Below, one piece after another: positions 34,028-43,171 of a stretch of 44,762 nucleotides of DNA. Each line of letters starts with the position of its first letter. Position 1 is the first letter of the stretch. The stretch comes from a bacterium (GTDB lineage: Bacteria; Bacillota_I; Bacilli_A; RF39; UBA660): NCBI GenBank assembly GCA_030531425.1, contig JAUNNO010000004.1, forward strand, positions 1 through 44,762, given 5' to 3'. The notes under the pieces were generated by a model, which had not been told where the DNA came from, searched no databases, and worked only from the letters and a program-made list of their open reading frames with translations. The position numbers and the translations under genes are program-made.

Positions 34028-34594
34028 TTAATTATATGTACCATAATCAATTATGCTATATTGATTATCTTTGTAAATTATAACACAAAAATCAATATCC
34101 TCATAATTTTCTCCAGAAAGTTTGGACTTTATGTTGCTTATTGCTGCCCCATGAGATACTATCGCAACTTTAGAATAATTATAATTATCTCGTATAATAT
34201 CTAACCCACTAATAAATCTTTCATTTAATTGATTAATACTTTCGCCTCCTGGAATTACATAATTATAATCTACAAAAGCTTTTTTTACTTTTTCATTATT
34301 CAAAAAATCGCTCATGAATCCACCCTGAAAATCTCCCATATTTAATCCACGAAATTTCTCATAATAATATATAGGTAATTGTAAATTCAAATTAATTATT
34401 TTTGACGTCTCTTTTGTTCTATATGAATCAGATGTAAAAATTGCTTCAATATTATATTTCTTAATCTCATTTAATATATTATCAATTTGTGTTTTCCCCT
34501 TTGACGTAAATTCAGTTTTTAAGTCCTCTAATTGACCCTTAATTCGTTTTTCAACATTCCAATTAGTCTCACCATGTCTAAATAAATAATACAA
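34028..34594 (-). CDS. Histidine phosphatase (phosphoglycerate-mutase family)
   Basis: A 188-residue branch-1 histidine phosphatase. The phospho-acceptor motif is FRHGETNW, with IFTSDSYRTKET (second Arg), FRGLNMGDFQG (Glu-type position varies) and VSHGAAI (second His). The apparent start is a TTG (34594) inside the upstream ORF. The same frame is open a little further (NEKKEV before LYYLFRHGE), so the true start is uncertain and may have been altered by the frameshift in the overlapping ORF. Substrate unknown; a phosphorylated pathway intermediate is possible. Confidence 0.82.
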   Translation of the reverse strand: MYYLFRHGETNWNVEKRIKGQLEDLKTEFTSKGKTQIDNILNEIKKYNIEAIFTSDSYRTKETSKIINLNLQLPIYYYEKFRGLNMGDFQGGFMSDFLNNEKVKKAFVDYNYVIPGGESINQLNERFISGLDIIRDNYNYSKVAIVSHGAAISNIKSKLSGENYEDIDFCVIIYKDNQYSIIDYGTYN

Positions 34595-34713
34595 AACTTC
34601 TTTTTTTTCATTTCTAATATTTTTTCACTTGTTTTTTTATGTCTATTAGCATTAGGATATAATCCATACATTATACTATCTCCAAAATATATATTAACTA
34701 TATCTTTTTCCAT
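34528..34713 (-). pseudogene. SGNH/GDSL hydrolase start, truncated
   Basis: Begins MEKDIVNIYFGDSIMYGLYPNA, the block I motif (GDS) of SGNH hydrolases, but runs out after ~35 residues and its remaining codons lie antiphase over the phosphatase gene. A one-base shift in the A-rich tract near 34,620 would join it to the phosphatase frame, giving a short N-terminal extension on that enzyme. No strong ribosome binding site. Best read as a gene remnant. Confidence 0.4.
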
Positions 34714-34731
34714 TGTATCACTATCTATTAC

Positions 34732-35706
34732 TTATGATTGTATTATAGTTACTTTATCTTTATCAATAATACATTTTTCTCCAATAGGTATAGTAAATAA
34801 CGGTCTAGTATGTCCAAAATCCATATTTATAATAACTGGAATATTTTTCAACTCTTTTTTTCCTTGTAATACTTTTTTAAATTCATCATTAGATAATTTT
34901 GTACCCAATTGGTTTCTACCTATTATTAATCCTTTAACTTTATCAAAACCTGGTTGTAACATCAAAGAATGTAAATTTCTATCAAACTCAAAAATAAAAG
35001 TATCTCCTACTAAATCATCATCTTCTATAAACAATATTTTGTTTTCTAATGATGGCATATATTCTGTTCCTTGCAACAATTGCAAAGTACAAAGATTTCC
35101 ACCGACTATCAATCCTTCAGCTTCTCCAGTATTTACTATTATTCTACCATCATTTTTTATAAATACTCTATCATCTTGATGGATATACCATTTATCATCG
35201 CTAAAATCACTTGAGTCTATTATTTCAAAATTTGAGTTACCAAATGCAACTTTAATAAAATAATCTAGAGTATAATCAAATCCTTTTTTTACTGCGAAAT
35301 CAGTAAAATTAGGTCCCAAATAAGTAACTAAACCTGTTTTTGCATAAATAGCATTTAATAATGCTGTATTATCAGAATATCCAATAATTATTTTAGGATT
35401 CTTAGATATCAATTCATAGTCTATCTCATTTAATAATTGAATTACACTATAACCTCCTATAGCGCATATAATCATTTTAACATTATTATCCTTGAACGCT
35501 TCATGTAAATCATTTATTCTATCTTCAACTGAAGAAGTACTATATTCATCTACGTTATATGCATTTTTAGATATAGATACTTTTAATCCAATTTTTTCAA
35601 ATCTTTCTTTAGCTATGTTAAAATTAATAGGATCTAATCTTGATAAACTTCCAGATGGAGCAATTACTCTTATTTCATCTCCTTTTTTTAATTTATTTGG
35701 TACCAT
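34732..35706 (-). CDS. S66 MccF-like peptidase
   Basis: A 324-residue S66 peptidase with the complete triad pattern: RVIAPSGSLSR, CAIGGYSVIQLLNEIDY, the nucleophile in IIGYSDNTAL, Glu in ILFIEDDD and His in MDFGHTRPLFTIP. The 'FIEDDD' and MccF-like length suggest the microcin-immunity branch rather than murein recycling, but this is judged by eye. It overlaps the end of the HisRS-like gene by 14 nt, with GAAGGTG upstream, and so belongs to the peptide cluster. It is more canonical than the S66 protein of the cotE element. Confidence 0.88.
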   Translation of the reverse strand: MVPNKLKKGDEIRVIAPSGSLSRLDPINFNIAKERFEKIGLKVSISKNAYNVDEYSTSSVEDRINDLHEAFKDNNVKMIICAIGGYSVIQLLNEIDYELISKNPKIIIGYSDNTALLNAIYAKTGLVTYLGPNFTDFAVKKGFDYTLDYFIKVAFGNSNFEIIDSSDFSDDKWYIHQDDRVFIKNDGRIIVNTGEAEGLIVGGNLCTLQLLQGTEYMPSLENKILFIEDDDLVGDTFIFEFDRNLHSLMLQPGFDKVKGLIIGRNQLGTKLSNDEFKKVLQGKKELKNIPVIINMDFGHTRPLFTIPIGEKCIIDKDKVTIIQS

Positions 35707-36979
35707 ATTTTTTCACCTTCACTTTTTTATCTTCATTTATCATATTAATAATATCAGATATATCTAATAATTGACTAGTATTATTAGTATTGTCTCTAAC
35801 ATTAATAACATTATTCTTTCTTTCGTTTTCCCCTATAAAGCAAGTATATTTAGAATTATACTTATCACCATATTTTAACTGTGTTTTATATGAACGATTA
35901 ATTAAATCATATTCAACTCTAATATTATTTTCACGTAGTATTGCGCAAATTTTATAACAATAATTCATATCTTCTTCCGTAAAACATACAAAAAATATAT
36001 CAATACAATCATTAGAAAAATAAGATTTATTTTGTGAATATATAGATGAAATCATCCTTTCTAATCCAAAATCAAACCCAATTGCAGGTATTTTTTTACC
36101 AGATAAATACTGATATAAATTATCATATCTTCCACCACCACACAAATTGTTTTGTGTGCATAATGAACCATCCTCATTTACAATTTCAAAAATTGTATCA
36201 TTTTGATAATCAATCCCCCTAATAAAATCTTTATCGACAACAAATGGAATATTATTATCTTGAAGATATGATAACACTTTTTCAAATCTTTCTCGACTAT
36301 CCTTTGATATAAAACCTAATAGTTTAGGAGCATTATCAATAATATTCCTATCAAAACTATTATTACAATTCAATATTCTAAGAGGATTATTAATCAATCT
36401 TTTTTTACAATCATCACACATTTCATTTATATATTTAGAGAAATAATCTATTAATTTTATTCTATAATTGTTTATATCATTAAGATCTCCTAAACTATTT
36501 AATCTCATAGTAATATCATTTATACCTAAACGTTTATAAATATTATATGCAAAGCTTAACATTTCTGCATCTGTTATCGCATTATCTATTCCAACTATCT
36601 CAAATCCAAATTGAGTAAATTCCCTATATCTATCTTTTTGTGGTTTATCATATCTAAAAACATCCCCATAATAATATAGTTTTAATGGTAATTTAGTATA
36701 TAAATTATTTTCTATGACTGCCCTAACAATCCCAGAGTTTACCTCAGGTCTTAAAGTAATATCTTTACCAGATAAATCTTTAAAATCATATGTATGTTTA
36801 TTAACAGCATCAACAGTATTACTATTTTGTCTATGGTATAAAGAAGATTCCTCGATTATAGGTGTTTTAATATACTCATAATTATATAAATTAGCTATAT
36901 AAAATAAATCATCTTCTAATTTCCTTAATTCAGAACCTTGTTTTCCAAATACATCATAAGTTCCTGTAACTTTCTTCAA
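35693..36979 (-). CDS. HisRS paralogue with altered histidine site
   Basis: A 428-residue class II synthetase of the usual bacterial HisRS type (CDDCKKRLINNPLRILNCNN; REFTQFGFEIVG; LCGGGRYDNL) with a C-terminal anticodon-like domain. Start is TTG 36979, preceded by GAGGT. Key histidine-pocket blocks are changed: the usual RPEGT is RPEVN, and RGLDYY is RGIDYQ. The N-terminal PRGTxD-like motif is TGTYD. It therefore probably no longer handles histidine normally. Options are activation of another substrate, a regulatory HisZ-like role, or drug-resistant synthetase. A second, normal HisRS lies at 38655-39980. Confidence 0.82.
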   Translation of the reverse strand: MKKVTGTYDVFGKQGSELRKLEDDLFYIANLYNYEYIKTPIIEESSLYHRQNSNTVDAVNKHTYDFKDLSGKDITLRPEVNSGIVRAVIENNLYTKLPLKLYYYGDVFRYDKPQKDRYREFTQFGFEIVGIDNAITDAEMLSFAYNIYKRLGINDITMRLNSLGDLNDINNYRIKLIDYFSKYINEMCDDCKKRLINNPLRILNCNNSFDRNIIDNAPKLLGFISKDSRERFEKVLSYLQDNNIPFVVDKDFIRGIDYQNDTIFEIVNEDGSLCTQNNLCGGGRYDNLYQYLSGKKIPAIGFDFGLERMISSIYSQNKSYFSNDCIDIFFVCFTEEDMNYCYKICAILRENNIRVEYDLINRSYKTQLKYGDKYNSKYTCFIGENERKNNVINVRDNTNNTSQLLDISDIINMINEDKKVKVKKYGTK

Positions 36980-36983
36980 AGTA

Positions 36984-38645
36984 TTACCTCTTTTCAATTA
37001 AATATAATCCCATTTGTAATTCGTCAATATTAGTAGATTTAAAGCTATTTAAAGCATCTTCTGGGGTTTCAACAATTGGTTCACCATTAATGTTAAAGGA
37101 TGTATTTAATAATACGGGTATATCTGTTAATTTATAAAATTCATTTATTAAGTCATAATAGTTAGGATTATGTATCTTTTTTACAGTTTGTACTCTTGCT
37201 GATTGATCAACATGAGTTACAGCAGGAATTAAATTAGGCTTCTTAACTTGTGCTACTAATAACATATAAGGGCTTTCTCTATCAAGATCAAAATACTCAT
37301 TTTTATATTCATATAAAACAGATGGAGCGAAAGGTCTAAAGCTTTCTCTAAATTTAACTCTTTTATTTAAAATATTTTTATTTTCTTGTTTTCTTGGATC
37401 CATCAAAATGCTTCTATTTCCTAATGCACGTGGTCCAAATTCTGATCTTCCATCAAATCTAGCAATTATTTTTCCGTTAGACAAATCTAATGCTAGTTTT
37501 TTGTTTAAATCATTATAATTATCATATTTTTTATAAATAATTCCAGAACTTTTTTTTATTATGCTCCCTATCTCTTTATCACTATATTCAAATCCTAAAT
37601 ACGGAGAATTAAATAACTCTTTTCTTTCATTATTTAGTATGTCATAATATCCATAATAAACATTGCCTAAGCATTGGCCTGTATCTCCAGCTGCAGGAAC
37701 AATAAATATATCATCAATACCTGTTTCTCTTAATAATCTACCATTTGCAACACTATTTAGCCCAACGCCACCGGCTATACATAATTTTTTAATACCTGTT
37801 TTATTAACTAAATATTTTACCTTTTTAATTAAAATTTCTTCTAATTCTTTTTGAATTAAATATGCTAAATCAGCATATTCTTGTGAGATATCATCAATTG
37901 GGGTTCTAGGTTCAATAATATCAATATTATAAGCACTCTTAAAAAAGTTTTTAATTGCAATATTACAATTTTGATAATTATTTTCTATTTTACAAATTAT
38001 ATGCCCAGTTTTTTTATCAAAATCAAATATTTTTACATCTTTATATTTATCTTTAACTCCATAAGGGGCTAATCCCATTGTTTTTCCAGCATAAACATAT
38101 GATGGAAATCCAATATAATGAGTAAAATATCTATATGCATCTCCTATACCAATTTTATTAGGTTTAACATCATCACGTTCTAAAAAAGTCACTTTATTTC
38201 CTTTTCCTATGTAGTATGTCATATGTTCCAATTCGTTTTCAAAAAAATCTTTTTTTCCTAAATCATTAATAATATTACCTTCATTATCAATTACCATTAT
38301 TAATGCTTCATCAAATTTTGAAGAAAAATATGAACTATATGCATGTGATAAATGATGAGAAGGTACATACACAATCTTTTCTTTTGGAATATTATCTATT
38401 TCTAAATTCTTTCTTGGCAATTCACAGCAAGAACTAAAAACAAATAAATCAATATCTTCAATATTTAATTTTTCTCTTTCCAACAAGAATTTTAAACTTT
38501 CGGTAAATCCACCAGAATATTTTTTACGTATAATTCTTTCTTCAGATGTTATAACAATCTTATCATCATTTAATAAACAAATGCCGCCATCATTCAATAG
38601 CATTCCTTTTTCTGTATAACCTAGATTTGCACCAATAATTTTCAT
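36984..38645 (-). CDS. NodU/TobZ-type O-carbamoyltransferase
   Basis: A 553-residue enzyme. The N-terminal Kae1-like domain has PSHHLSHAYSSYFSS (metal-binding His residues), VIDNEGN, GKTMGLAPYG and LCIAGGVGLNSVANG. The C-terminal YrdC-like part has GRSEFGPRALGNRSILMDPR and FRPFAPSVL, with LLNTSFNINGEPIVETPEDA at the end. Family members make carbamoyl-AMP from carbamoyl phosphate and ATP and transfer the carbamoyl group to a hydroxyl of a natural product. AAGGTGATAAG precedes the ATG. It is strong evidence that this is a biosynthetic cluster. Confidence 0.93.
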   Translation of the reverse strand: MKIIGANLGYTEKGMLLNDGGICLLNDDKIVITSEERIIRKKYSGGFTESLKFLLEREKLNIEDIDLFVFSSCCELPRKNLEIDNIPKEKIVYVPSHHLSHAYSSYFSSKFDEALIMVIDNEGNIINDLGKKDFFENELEHMTYYIGKGNKVTFLERDDVKPNKIGIGDAYRYFTHYIGFPSYVYAGKTMGLAPYGVKDKYKDVKIFDFDKKTGHIICKIENNYQNCNIAIKNFFKSAYNIDIIEPRTPIDDISQEYADLAYLIQKELEEILIKKVKYLVNKTGIKKLCIAGGVGLNSVANGRLLRETGIDDIFIVPAAGDTGQCLGNVYYGYYDILNNERKELFNSPYLGFEYSDKEIGSIIKKSSGIIYKKYDNYNDLNKKLALDLSNGKIIARFDGRSEFGPRALGNRSILMDPRKQENKNILNKRVKFRESFRPFAPSVLYEYKNEYFDLDRESPYMLLVAQVKKPNLIPAVTHVDQSARVQTVKKIHNPNYYDLINEFYKLTDIPVLLNTSFNINGEPIVETPEDALNSFKSTNIDELQMGLYLIEKR

Positions 38646-38654
38646 CTTATCACC

Positions 38655-39980
38655 TTACTTAACTTTTTTAGTTTCGTTTTGGTTGGGATAATTAAAATAA
38701 CTAAATATATTATCTCTAGGTACTCTTACCTCTTCTCTAGTTTTTAAATTTTTTATAACAACTATTTTGTCTTTTAACTCATCCTCACCCAAAATTGCTA
38801 TATAATCATAATTATTCTTCAATGCATAATCTATTTGTTTTCCAAGTTTCTTTTCATCAGTAAATAAAGTAACTGGCAATATTGAACGTAATTCTGTAGC
38901 TAATGCGAATAATTTATTATAATCTACACCTGGGAAATTTAAAATCATTAATTTTGAAGAGTTATTTCTTTGCTTTGGTACTAAATTATGAGTTTTTAAA
39001 AAGTTTTCTAAAGTTACATCTCCGCAACCAAAACCTATCCCAGAAATTTGCTTATTTGAATCGAATAAACCAACTAAATTGTCATATCTTCCTCCACCAA
39101 ATAATGCTCTTTTGTTTTCAGTAGATTTATCGTATACTTCAAATACAGTACCAGTATAATAATCCAATCCACGTACTATCGAAAAATCAAATTCACAATA
39201 TTCACTCATATTAATACTATAAAGAATACTAAATAAATTTTTCAACTCTGTTGCTCCAACTGAATTAGGACATATTGCAATAGCTTCTTCTAAAGATATA
39301 GTATACATTTTTTCTAATCTATCAATACTTTCGTCATCCATTCCTAATTCTTTAAGTTCTTCAATATAACTTTCTCTATCAATTTTTTCTCTTCTATCTA
39401 TTATTTTTGATAACTCAATATGTTTATTTTGAGGAATATTAGTGACTTTACATAAAACATCATTAAAAAACCTTCTATTATTTATTCTTATTTTGAACAT
39501 ATCGGAAGTGGCTCCATAATTATTTAAAACATTTATTATTAGTGACAAAATTTCAATGTCAGCAGTAATAGAATCACTTCCAAATAAATCAACATTAACT
39601 TGATAATGTTCTCTTAATCTTCCTTTTTGTGGCCTTTCATATCTATAAAAATTTGCTATACTGAACCACCTTACAGGAAAAGTTAATTCGTTTGCTTTAG
39701 CAGCAATCATTCTAGATACTGTAGGAGTCATCTCTGGTCTTATTGCTAATCTTCTTCCACTTTTATCTTCAAAATTATACGTTTGTTCTGTAACTAACTC
39801 AATCCCACTTTTAGCTGCATATAAGTCCAATGATTCTAACACTGGGCCATTATATTCTTCATATGCATAATTTTTTAGAACGTCTTTAAATTTACCAAAC
39901 ATCCAATTTCTAAATTCCATGTCTTCTGGATAAAAATCTCTAGTTCCTTTATATGGTGTTACACTTAATTTATTTTGCAT
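38655..39980 (-). CDS. hisS: Histidyl-tRNA synthetase (complete)
   Basis: A 441-residue class II synthetase with intact HisRS motifs: KGTRDFYPEDM, RPEMTPTVSRMI (motif with the His-contacting Thr), RYERPQKGRLREHYQVNVDLFG (motif 2), VRGLDYYTGTVFEV (HisA motif), ALFGGGRYDNLVG and a C-terminal anticodon domain. It is of a different subtype from the paralogue at 35693. AGGAGG precedes the start, which overlaps the PqqD-like gene by 11 nt. It could be the cell's only HisRS or a second copy for biosynthesis or self-resistance; the rest of the genome is needed to tell. Confidence 0.9.
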   Translation of the reverse strand: MQNKLSVTPYKGTRDFYPEDMEFRNWMFGKFKDVLKNYAYEEYNGPVLESLDLYAAKSGIELVTEQTYNFEDKSGRRLAIRPEMTPTVSRMIAAKANELTFPVRWFSIANFYRYERPQKGRLREHYQVNVDLFGSDSITADIEILSLIINVLNNYGATSDMFKIRINNRRFFNDVLCKVTNIPQNKHIELSKIIDRREKIDRESYIEELKELGMDDESIDRLEKMYTISLEEAIAICPNSVGATELKNLFSILYSINMSEYCEFDFSIVRGLDYYTGTVFEVYDKSTENKRALFGGGRYDNLVGLFDSNKQISGIGFGCGDVTLENFLKTHNLVPKQRNNSSKLMILNFPGVDYNKLFALATELRSILPVTLFTDEKKLGKQIDYALKNNYDYIAILGEDELKDKIVVIKNLKTREEVRVPRDNIFSYFNYPNQNETKKVK

Positions 39981-40263
39981 CTTCTTTTCCTCCTATTTTA
40001 ATAACATTCAATTCTATTAATCTATCAATTATTTGTTGAACATCTTCGTATATATCGCTTTCTTCAACATCATATTCGTTTGTTAGTATTTCAAAAACTT
40101 TACTAATTGGTGTTCCTGTAGAAAGTAATTTAAATATTTCTCCACCAACTTGGTTAAATTCATACATATCGCTACTTTCTTGATTATAAGCCATCAACAT
40201 TTCTCCGCGATCTTTATATATAACATTTTTATTAAAACTATATTCAATATTTTTTAAATCCAT
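39970..40263 (-). CDS. PqqD-like RiPP recognition protein
   Basis: A 97-residue PqqD-family protein: two N-terminal strands, MYEFNQVGGEIFKLLSTG (the typical LN.....W.LL.G block), EILTNEYDVEESDIYEDVQQIIDRLIELNVIK. PqqD/RRE domains bind the leader of a ribosomal peptide and present it to the radical SAM enzyme. GAGGTGATAAATA precedes the ATG. Its presence beside two radical SAM genes and a short leader-like ORF supports a RiPP pathway. Confidence 0.85.
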   Translation of the reverse strand: MDLKNIEYSFNKNVIYKDRGEMLMAYNQESSDMYEFNQVGGEIFKLLSTGTPISKVFEILTNEYDVEESDIYEDVQQIIDRLIELNVIKIGGKEDAK

Positions 40264-41018
40264 TATTTATCACCTCTTAATTTCTTTACAATATCTATAT
40301 ATTTTTTTTCGTATTTTATTGATTCTTTGTAATTCAAATTATTGCTTATAATTTGTTTTGCTAAATTATTTATACAATTATAATAATTAGGCCAGCCTAT
40401 TATTGTTTTATTCATCATTGGCGATTTACCTTTTTCATTAGTATTATATATTTTTATTAAAAAAGTATCATAGTAATTAACTTTTAATTCAATATAATTG
40501 TTTTCATTTTTAAACTCTAAAATTTTAAACTCACTTATATTTTTATTTTCATATAAACCATAAATAAAATCTATTACATTTGGTAAAGTATTTATATAAA
40601 TATCCATACCATCATTAAACAAATTAGGCCATTCTATATAATTATTATTTTTTTTATCTAATACATTATCATCAAATTTTCTTAAATGAATAAAATATAT
40701 TTTACAATTTATATCTTCATAATCAAACAAATTTAGTTGTGGTTTTTCAAATAATAAAATTCCATTATATTCTTTAATTATATTATAATATTTATTATTA
40801 AAATAATTAGGAGTAGTAAACATAATATAATCAAAACTATTGATTAAGTCAACAGTTGTTTCACCTATATCTAACTTATTTAAATTATATTTTTTAATTA
40901 TTTTATTTGCTTCATCAGAATCATTTAATAAATATAATTCAAATTCATCTATAAAAATCAAAACATTTATATATCTAATTGCATGAAGCTCATTACCAAT
41001 TATTAACATTTTTTTCAT
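40263..41018 (-). CDS. Gfo/Idh/MocA-like oxidoreductase-fold protein
   Basis: A 251-residue protein. It opens with MLIIGNELHAIRYINVL, a Rossmann strand-turn-helix in which the usual GxGxxG is missing. FDYIMFTTPNYF and GILLFEKPQL (the family's EKP motif with Lys) follow, then a beta-rich C-terminal half. It is shorter than typical members (~330). The lack of the glycine loop makes NAD(P) binding uncertain. Start overlaps the upstream stop (ATGA). It may act on the modified peptide or a sugar-like intermediate. Confidence 0.6.
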   Translation of the reverse strand: MKKMLIIGNELHAIRYINVLIFIDEFELYLLNDSDEANKIIKKYNLNKLDIGETTVDLINSFDYIMFTTPNYFNNKYYNIIKEYNGILLFEKPQLNLFDYEDINCKIYFIHLRKFDDNVLDKKNNNYIEWPNLFNDGMDIYINTLPNVIDFIYGLYENKNISEFKILEFKNENNYIELKVNYYDTFLIKIYNTNEKGKSPMMNKTIIGWPNYYNCINNLAKQIISNNLNYKESIKYEKKYIDIVKKLRGDK

Positions 41019-42283
41019 TTGATAAATTCAAATAACATCTTTCTACTCCAATATTCTAATCTTTCAGGAGGTAAATTTTTAGTTCCCATAACAACTTTTG
41101 AAGTCCATTCATCTTTCTCAAACCAATACTTATCAGCCATAATCATCCCATATTTTTCGGGATCACTATATAATTTCAATCCAGGATAAATTTTAATTAA
41201 ATTAAAAGTTACTATATTTGGATTAATTTCTTTTACAAAATTTATTGTATTTTCTAAATCTTCTTCAGTATCATCTGGATTACCTAGTATAAAAGATGCA
41301 TGAAATTCCATATCATTATCTTTTAGTATTCTTATCTTTTCAAGTATTTCTTCTTTTCGTAAATTTTTCCCTATAATTTTTGAAGCATTATTATTTATTG
41401 TTTCTATTCCAACAAATACTCTATATGCTCCTAATTCTTTCATTAATTTTATTTTTTCTTCTGTTATATCTTTTATTCTAATATTTGAAGTCCACTTTAC
41501 TTCCATATTTCTTTTTTCTATTTCTTCCTTAAATTCTAATAATCTTTTTATTGAAAAAGCAAATGTATCATCCGAAAAAAAGAACGTTTTAAAACCTACT
41601 TTTTGCATAGTTTCAATTTCATCACAAAAACGTCTCATTGAAAAAACTTTAAATTTCTCCATTTTAGTTTTTATACAAAACAAACAATTTCCTGGACATC
41701 CTCTTGATGATCTAACAATAGTTTCTGAATCCCTTTTCAAATATTTTTCTAAATCGTATAATTCTCTATAAGGCAATGGTAGACTATCCAAATCATATTC
41801 ATTAATTTGTCTATCTGTAACAATTATTTTATTATCATCATCTCTATATACAATATTTTTTACATTTTCAAGATTATCAATATTATTTATATAATTTAGA
41901 AGTGAAAAGTCATCATCATATCTTAAGCCAAAATCCAAATCTTCATTTCGGCTCATAATCATTTCAGGTTCAAAGCTAACTAATTCTCCTCTTATTCCAA
42001 TCTTTACTTTTTTTCCATATTTTTCTCTTAATAATTTTATTATTTTTTTTGTATTACAATGAGTTTCTGGAATATCATCAATTAAAATTATATCTGGATT
42101 TTTTTGTAATAATAATTTATTTAAGTCTTCAACTTTATAATCATTAATTTTCATATCGATCATATCAATATTATGAAAATTATTTTTCAATATTTGTGCT
42201 ATTATACATAATTCCAAAGAAGGAAGTATCAAATATTCTTTAATTCTATTTGGAAAGTTTGGCACAATAACTAATACATTCAT
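41015..42283 (-). CDS. B12-binding-type radical SAM enzyme
   Basis: A 422-residue protein from the ATG at 42283, preceded by GGAAGTGAAAAG. The N-terminal ~130 residues form a cobalamin-binding-like Rossmann domain (VLVIVPNFPN, PDIILIDDIPETH) without a clear DxHxxG motif. The radical SAM core has RGCPGNCLFC (CxxxCxxC), FFFSDDTFAF and GIETINNNASKIIGKN. Such enzymes often methylate or cyclise unreactive carbons. It overlaps the SPASM-like gene upstream by 38 nt. Confidence 0.88.
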   Translation of the reverse strand: MNVLVIVPNFPNRIKEYLILPSLELCIIAQILKNNFHNIDMIDMKINDYKVEDLNKLLLQKNPDIILIDDIPETHCNTKKIIKLLREKYGKKVKIGIRGELVSFEPEMIMSRNEDLDFGLRYDDDFSLLNYINNIDNLENVKNIVYRDDDNKIIVTDRQINEYDLDSLPLPYRELYDLEKYLKRDSETIVRSSRGCPGNCLFCIKTKMEKFKVFSMRRFCDEIETMQKVGFKTFFFSDDTFAFSIKRLLEFKEEIEKRNMEVKWTSNIRIKDITEEKIKLMKELGAYRVFVGIETINNNASKIIGKNLRKEEILEKIRILKDNDMEFHASFILGNPDDTEEDLENTINFVKEINPNIVTFNLIKIYPGLKLYSDPEKYGMIMADKYWFEKDEWTSKVVMGTKNLPPERLEYWSRKMLFEFIK

Positions 42284-43124
42284 TCTTTTCACTTCCAATC
42301 TTCAATATCTTTTCTATGTTATTATCATTTATATTTCCAATATTTTTATTTATTAGATTACAATGTTTTACATTACCATTTGGTTCTATACTTAAAGTAG
42401 TATTATAATGACAGGAATTCATATCATAATATTTTTCATAAATTGTCAAATCTATTTTATTATTTCTATATAAGTCATTTGTTATTTTTAATAAACTAGG
42501 ATCATGAAACAAAATATTTATTTTCATATCACTGCAAAGATATTTTATATAGAATTCTTCATATTCGTCTTTTTTACTTAGTTTTATTATAGAATTATTC
42601 TCTCTCTGTCTTAAAAAACTAATATTTTTTATTCCTATCCTCTCAGCTAGTTCAACAAATTCATTCATTTCATTAATATTATTATCATTAACTGTAATAG
42701 CCATTCCAACATTAAAATCGTATTGTAATAATTTAAAAGCATTAATTGCTCGTTTGAAACTACCATTATAGCCTCTATTTAAATCATGTTTTACTTCATG
42801 CACACTATCTAAACTAATATAAATATTATTAATATGATTTTTTTTTAATTTCTTTATATTATTTTTTGTTATTAACGATCCATTTGTCATTAAAGTTTGG
42901 ATAATTTTTTTTCCAGAAACATATTCTGCTATATTCCAAAATTCTTTAGCTAATAAAGGTTCTCCAAAAGTATATATTACAAAGAACAAACCATTTTTAT
43001 CCAAATAATCTATTGTTTTTTTTAATTTATCTATATCTAAATTATCTTTTTGCTTATCAACAAAACAATGTTTACACTTCATATTACAACTATAAGATAA
43101 ACCCAAATGTAATGTATCAATCAT
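42246..43124 (-). CDS. Radical SAM enzyme with SPASM-like C-terminus
   Basis: A 292-residue radical SAM protein: CNMKCKHCF (CxxxCxxC), GEPLLAKEFW, MTNGSLIT and ISLDSVHEVKHDLNRGYNGS. The C-terminus has CHYNTTLSIEPNGNVKHCNLINKNIGNI and CISYCAKL, an extra-cluster SPASM/twitch arrangement typical of peptide-modifying maturases. AGGAGG precedes the ATG. It is the first modification gene after the 18-codon ORF and is therefore the likely maturase of that peptide. Confidence 0.9.
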   Translation of the reverse strand: MIDTLHLGLSYSCNMKCKHCFVDKQKDNLDIDKLKKTIDYLDKNGLFFVIYTFGEPLLAKEFWNIAEYVSGKKIIQTLMTNGSLITKNNIKKLKKNHINNIYISLDSVHEVKHDLNRGYNGSFKRAINAFKLLQYDFNVGMAITVNDNNINEMNEFVELAERIGIKNISFLRQRENNSIIKLSKKDEYEEFYIKYLCSDMKINILFHDPSLLKITNDLYRNNKIDLTIYEKYYDMNSCHYNTTLSIEPNGNVKHCNLINKNIGNINDNNIEKILKIGSEKNECISYCAKLSK

Positions 43125-43141
43125 AATTAATCCTCCTATTA

Positions 43142-43168
43142 ATCAAATGGGATTAAATCCCATTTGAT
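43142..43168 (-). promoter_or_regulatory. 12-bp hairpin between peptide and maturase genes
   Basis: ATCAAATGGGAT pairs perfectly with ATCCCATTTGAT around a 3-nt loop. It starts 3 nt after the peptide stop and ends just before the maturase AGGAGG. On the minus strand no T-run follows, so it is more likely an mRNA-protecting or processing hairpin (more peptide than enzyme mRNA) than a terminator. Confidence 0.75.
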
Positions 43169-43171
43169 ATA

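Noticed and set aside
43142-43168. Intrinsic terminator after the 18-codon ORF
   Set aside because: The hairpin is perfect but is followed by AATAGGAGG, not a T-run.
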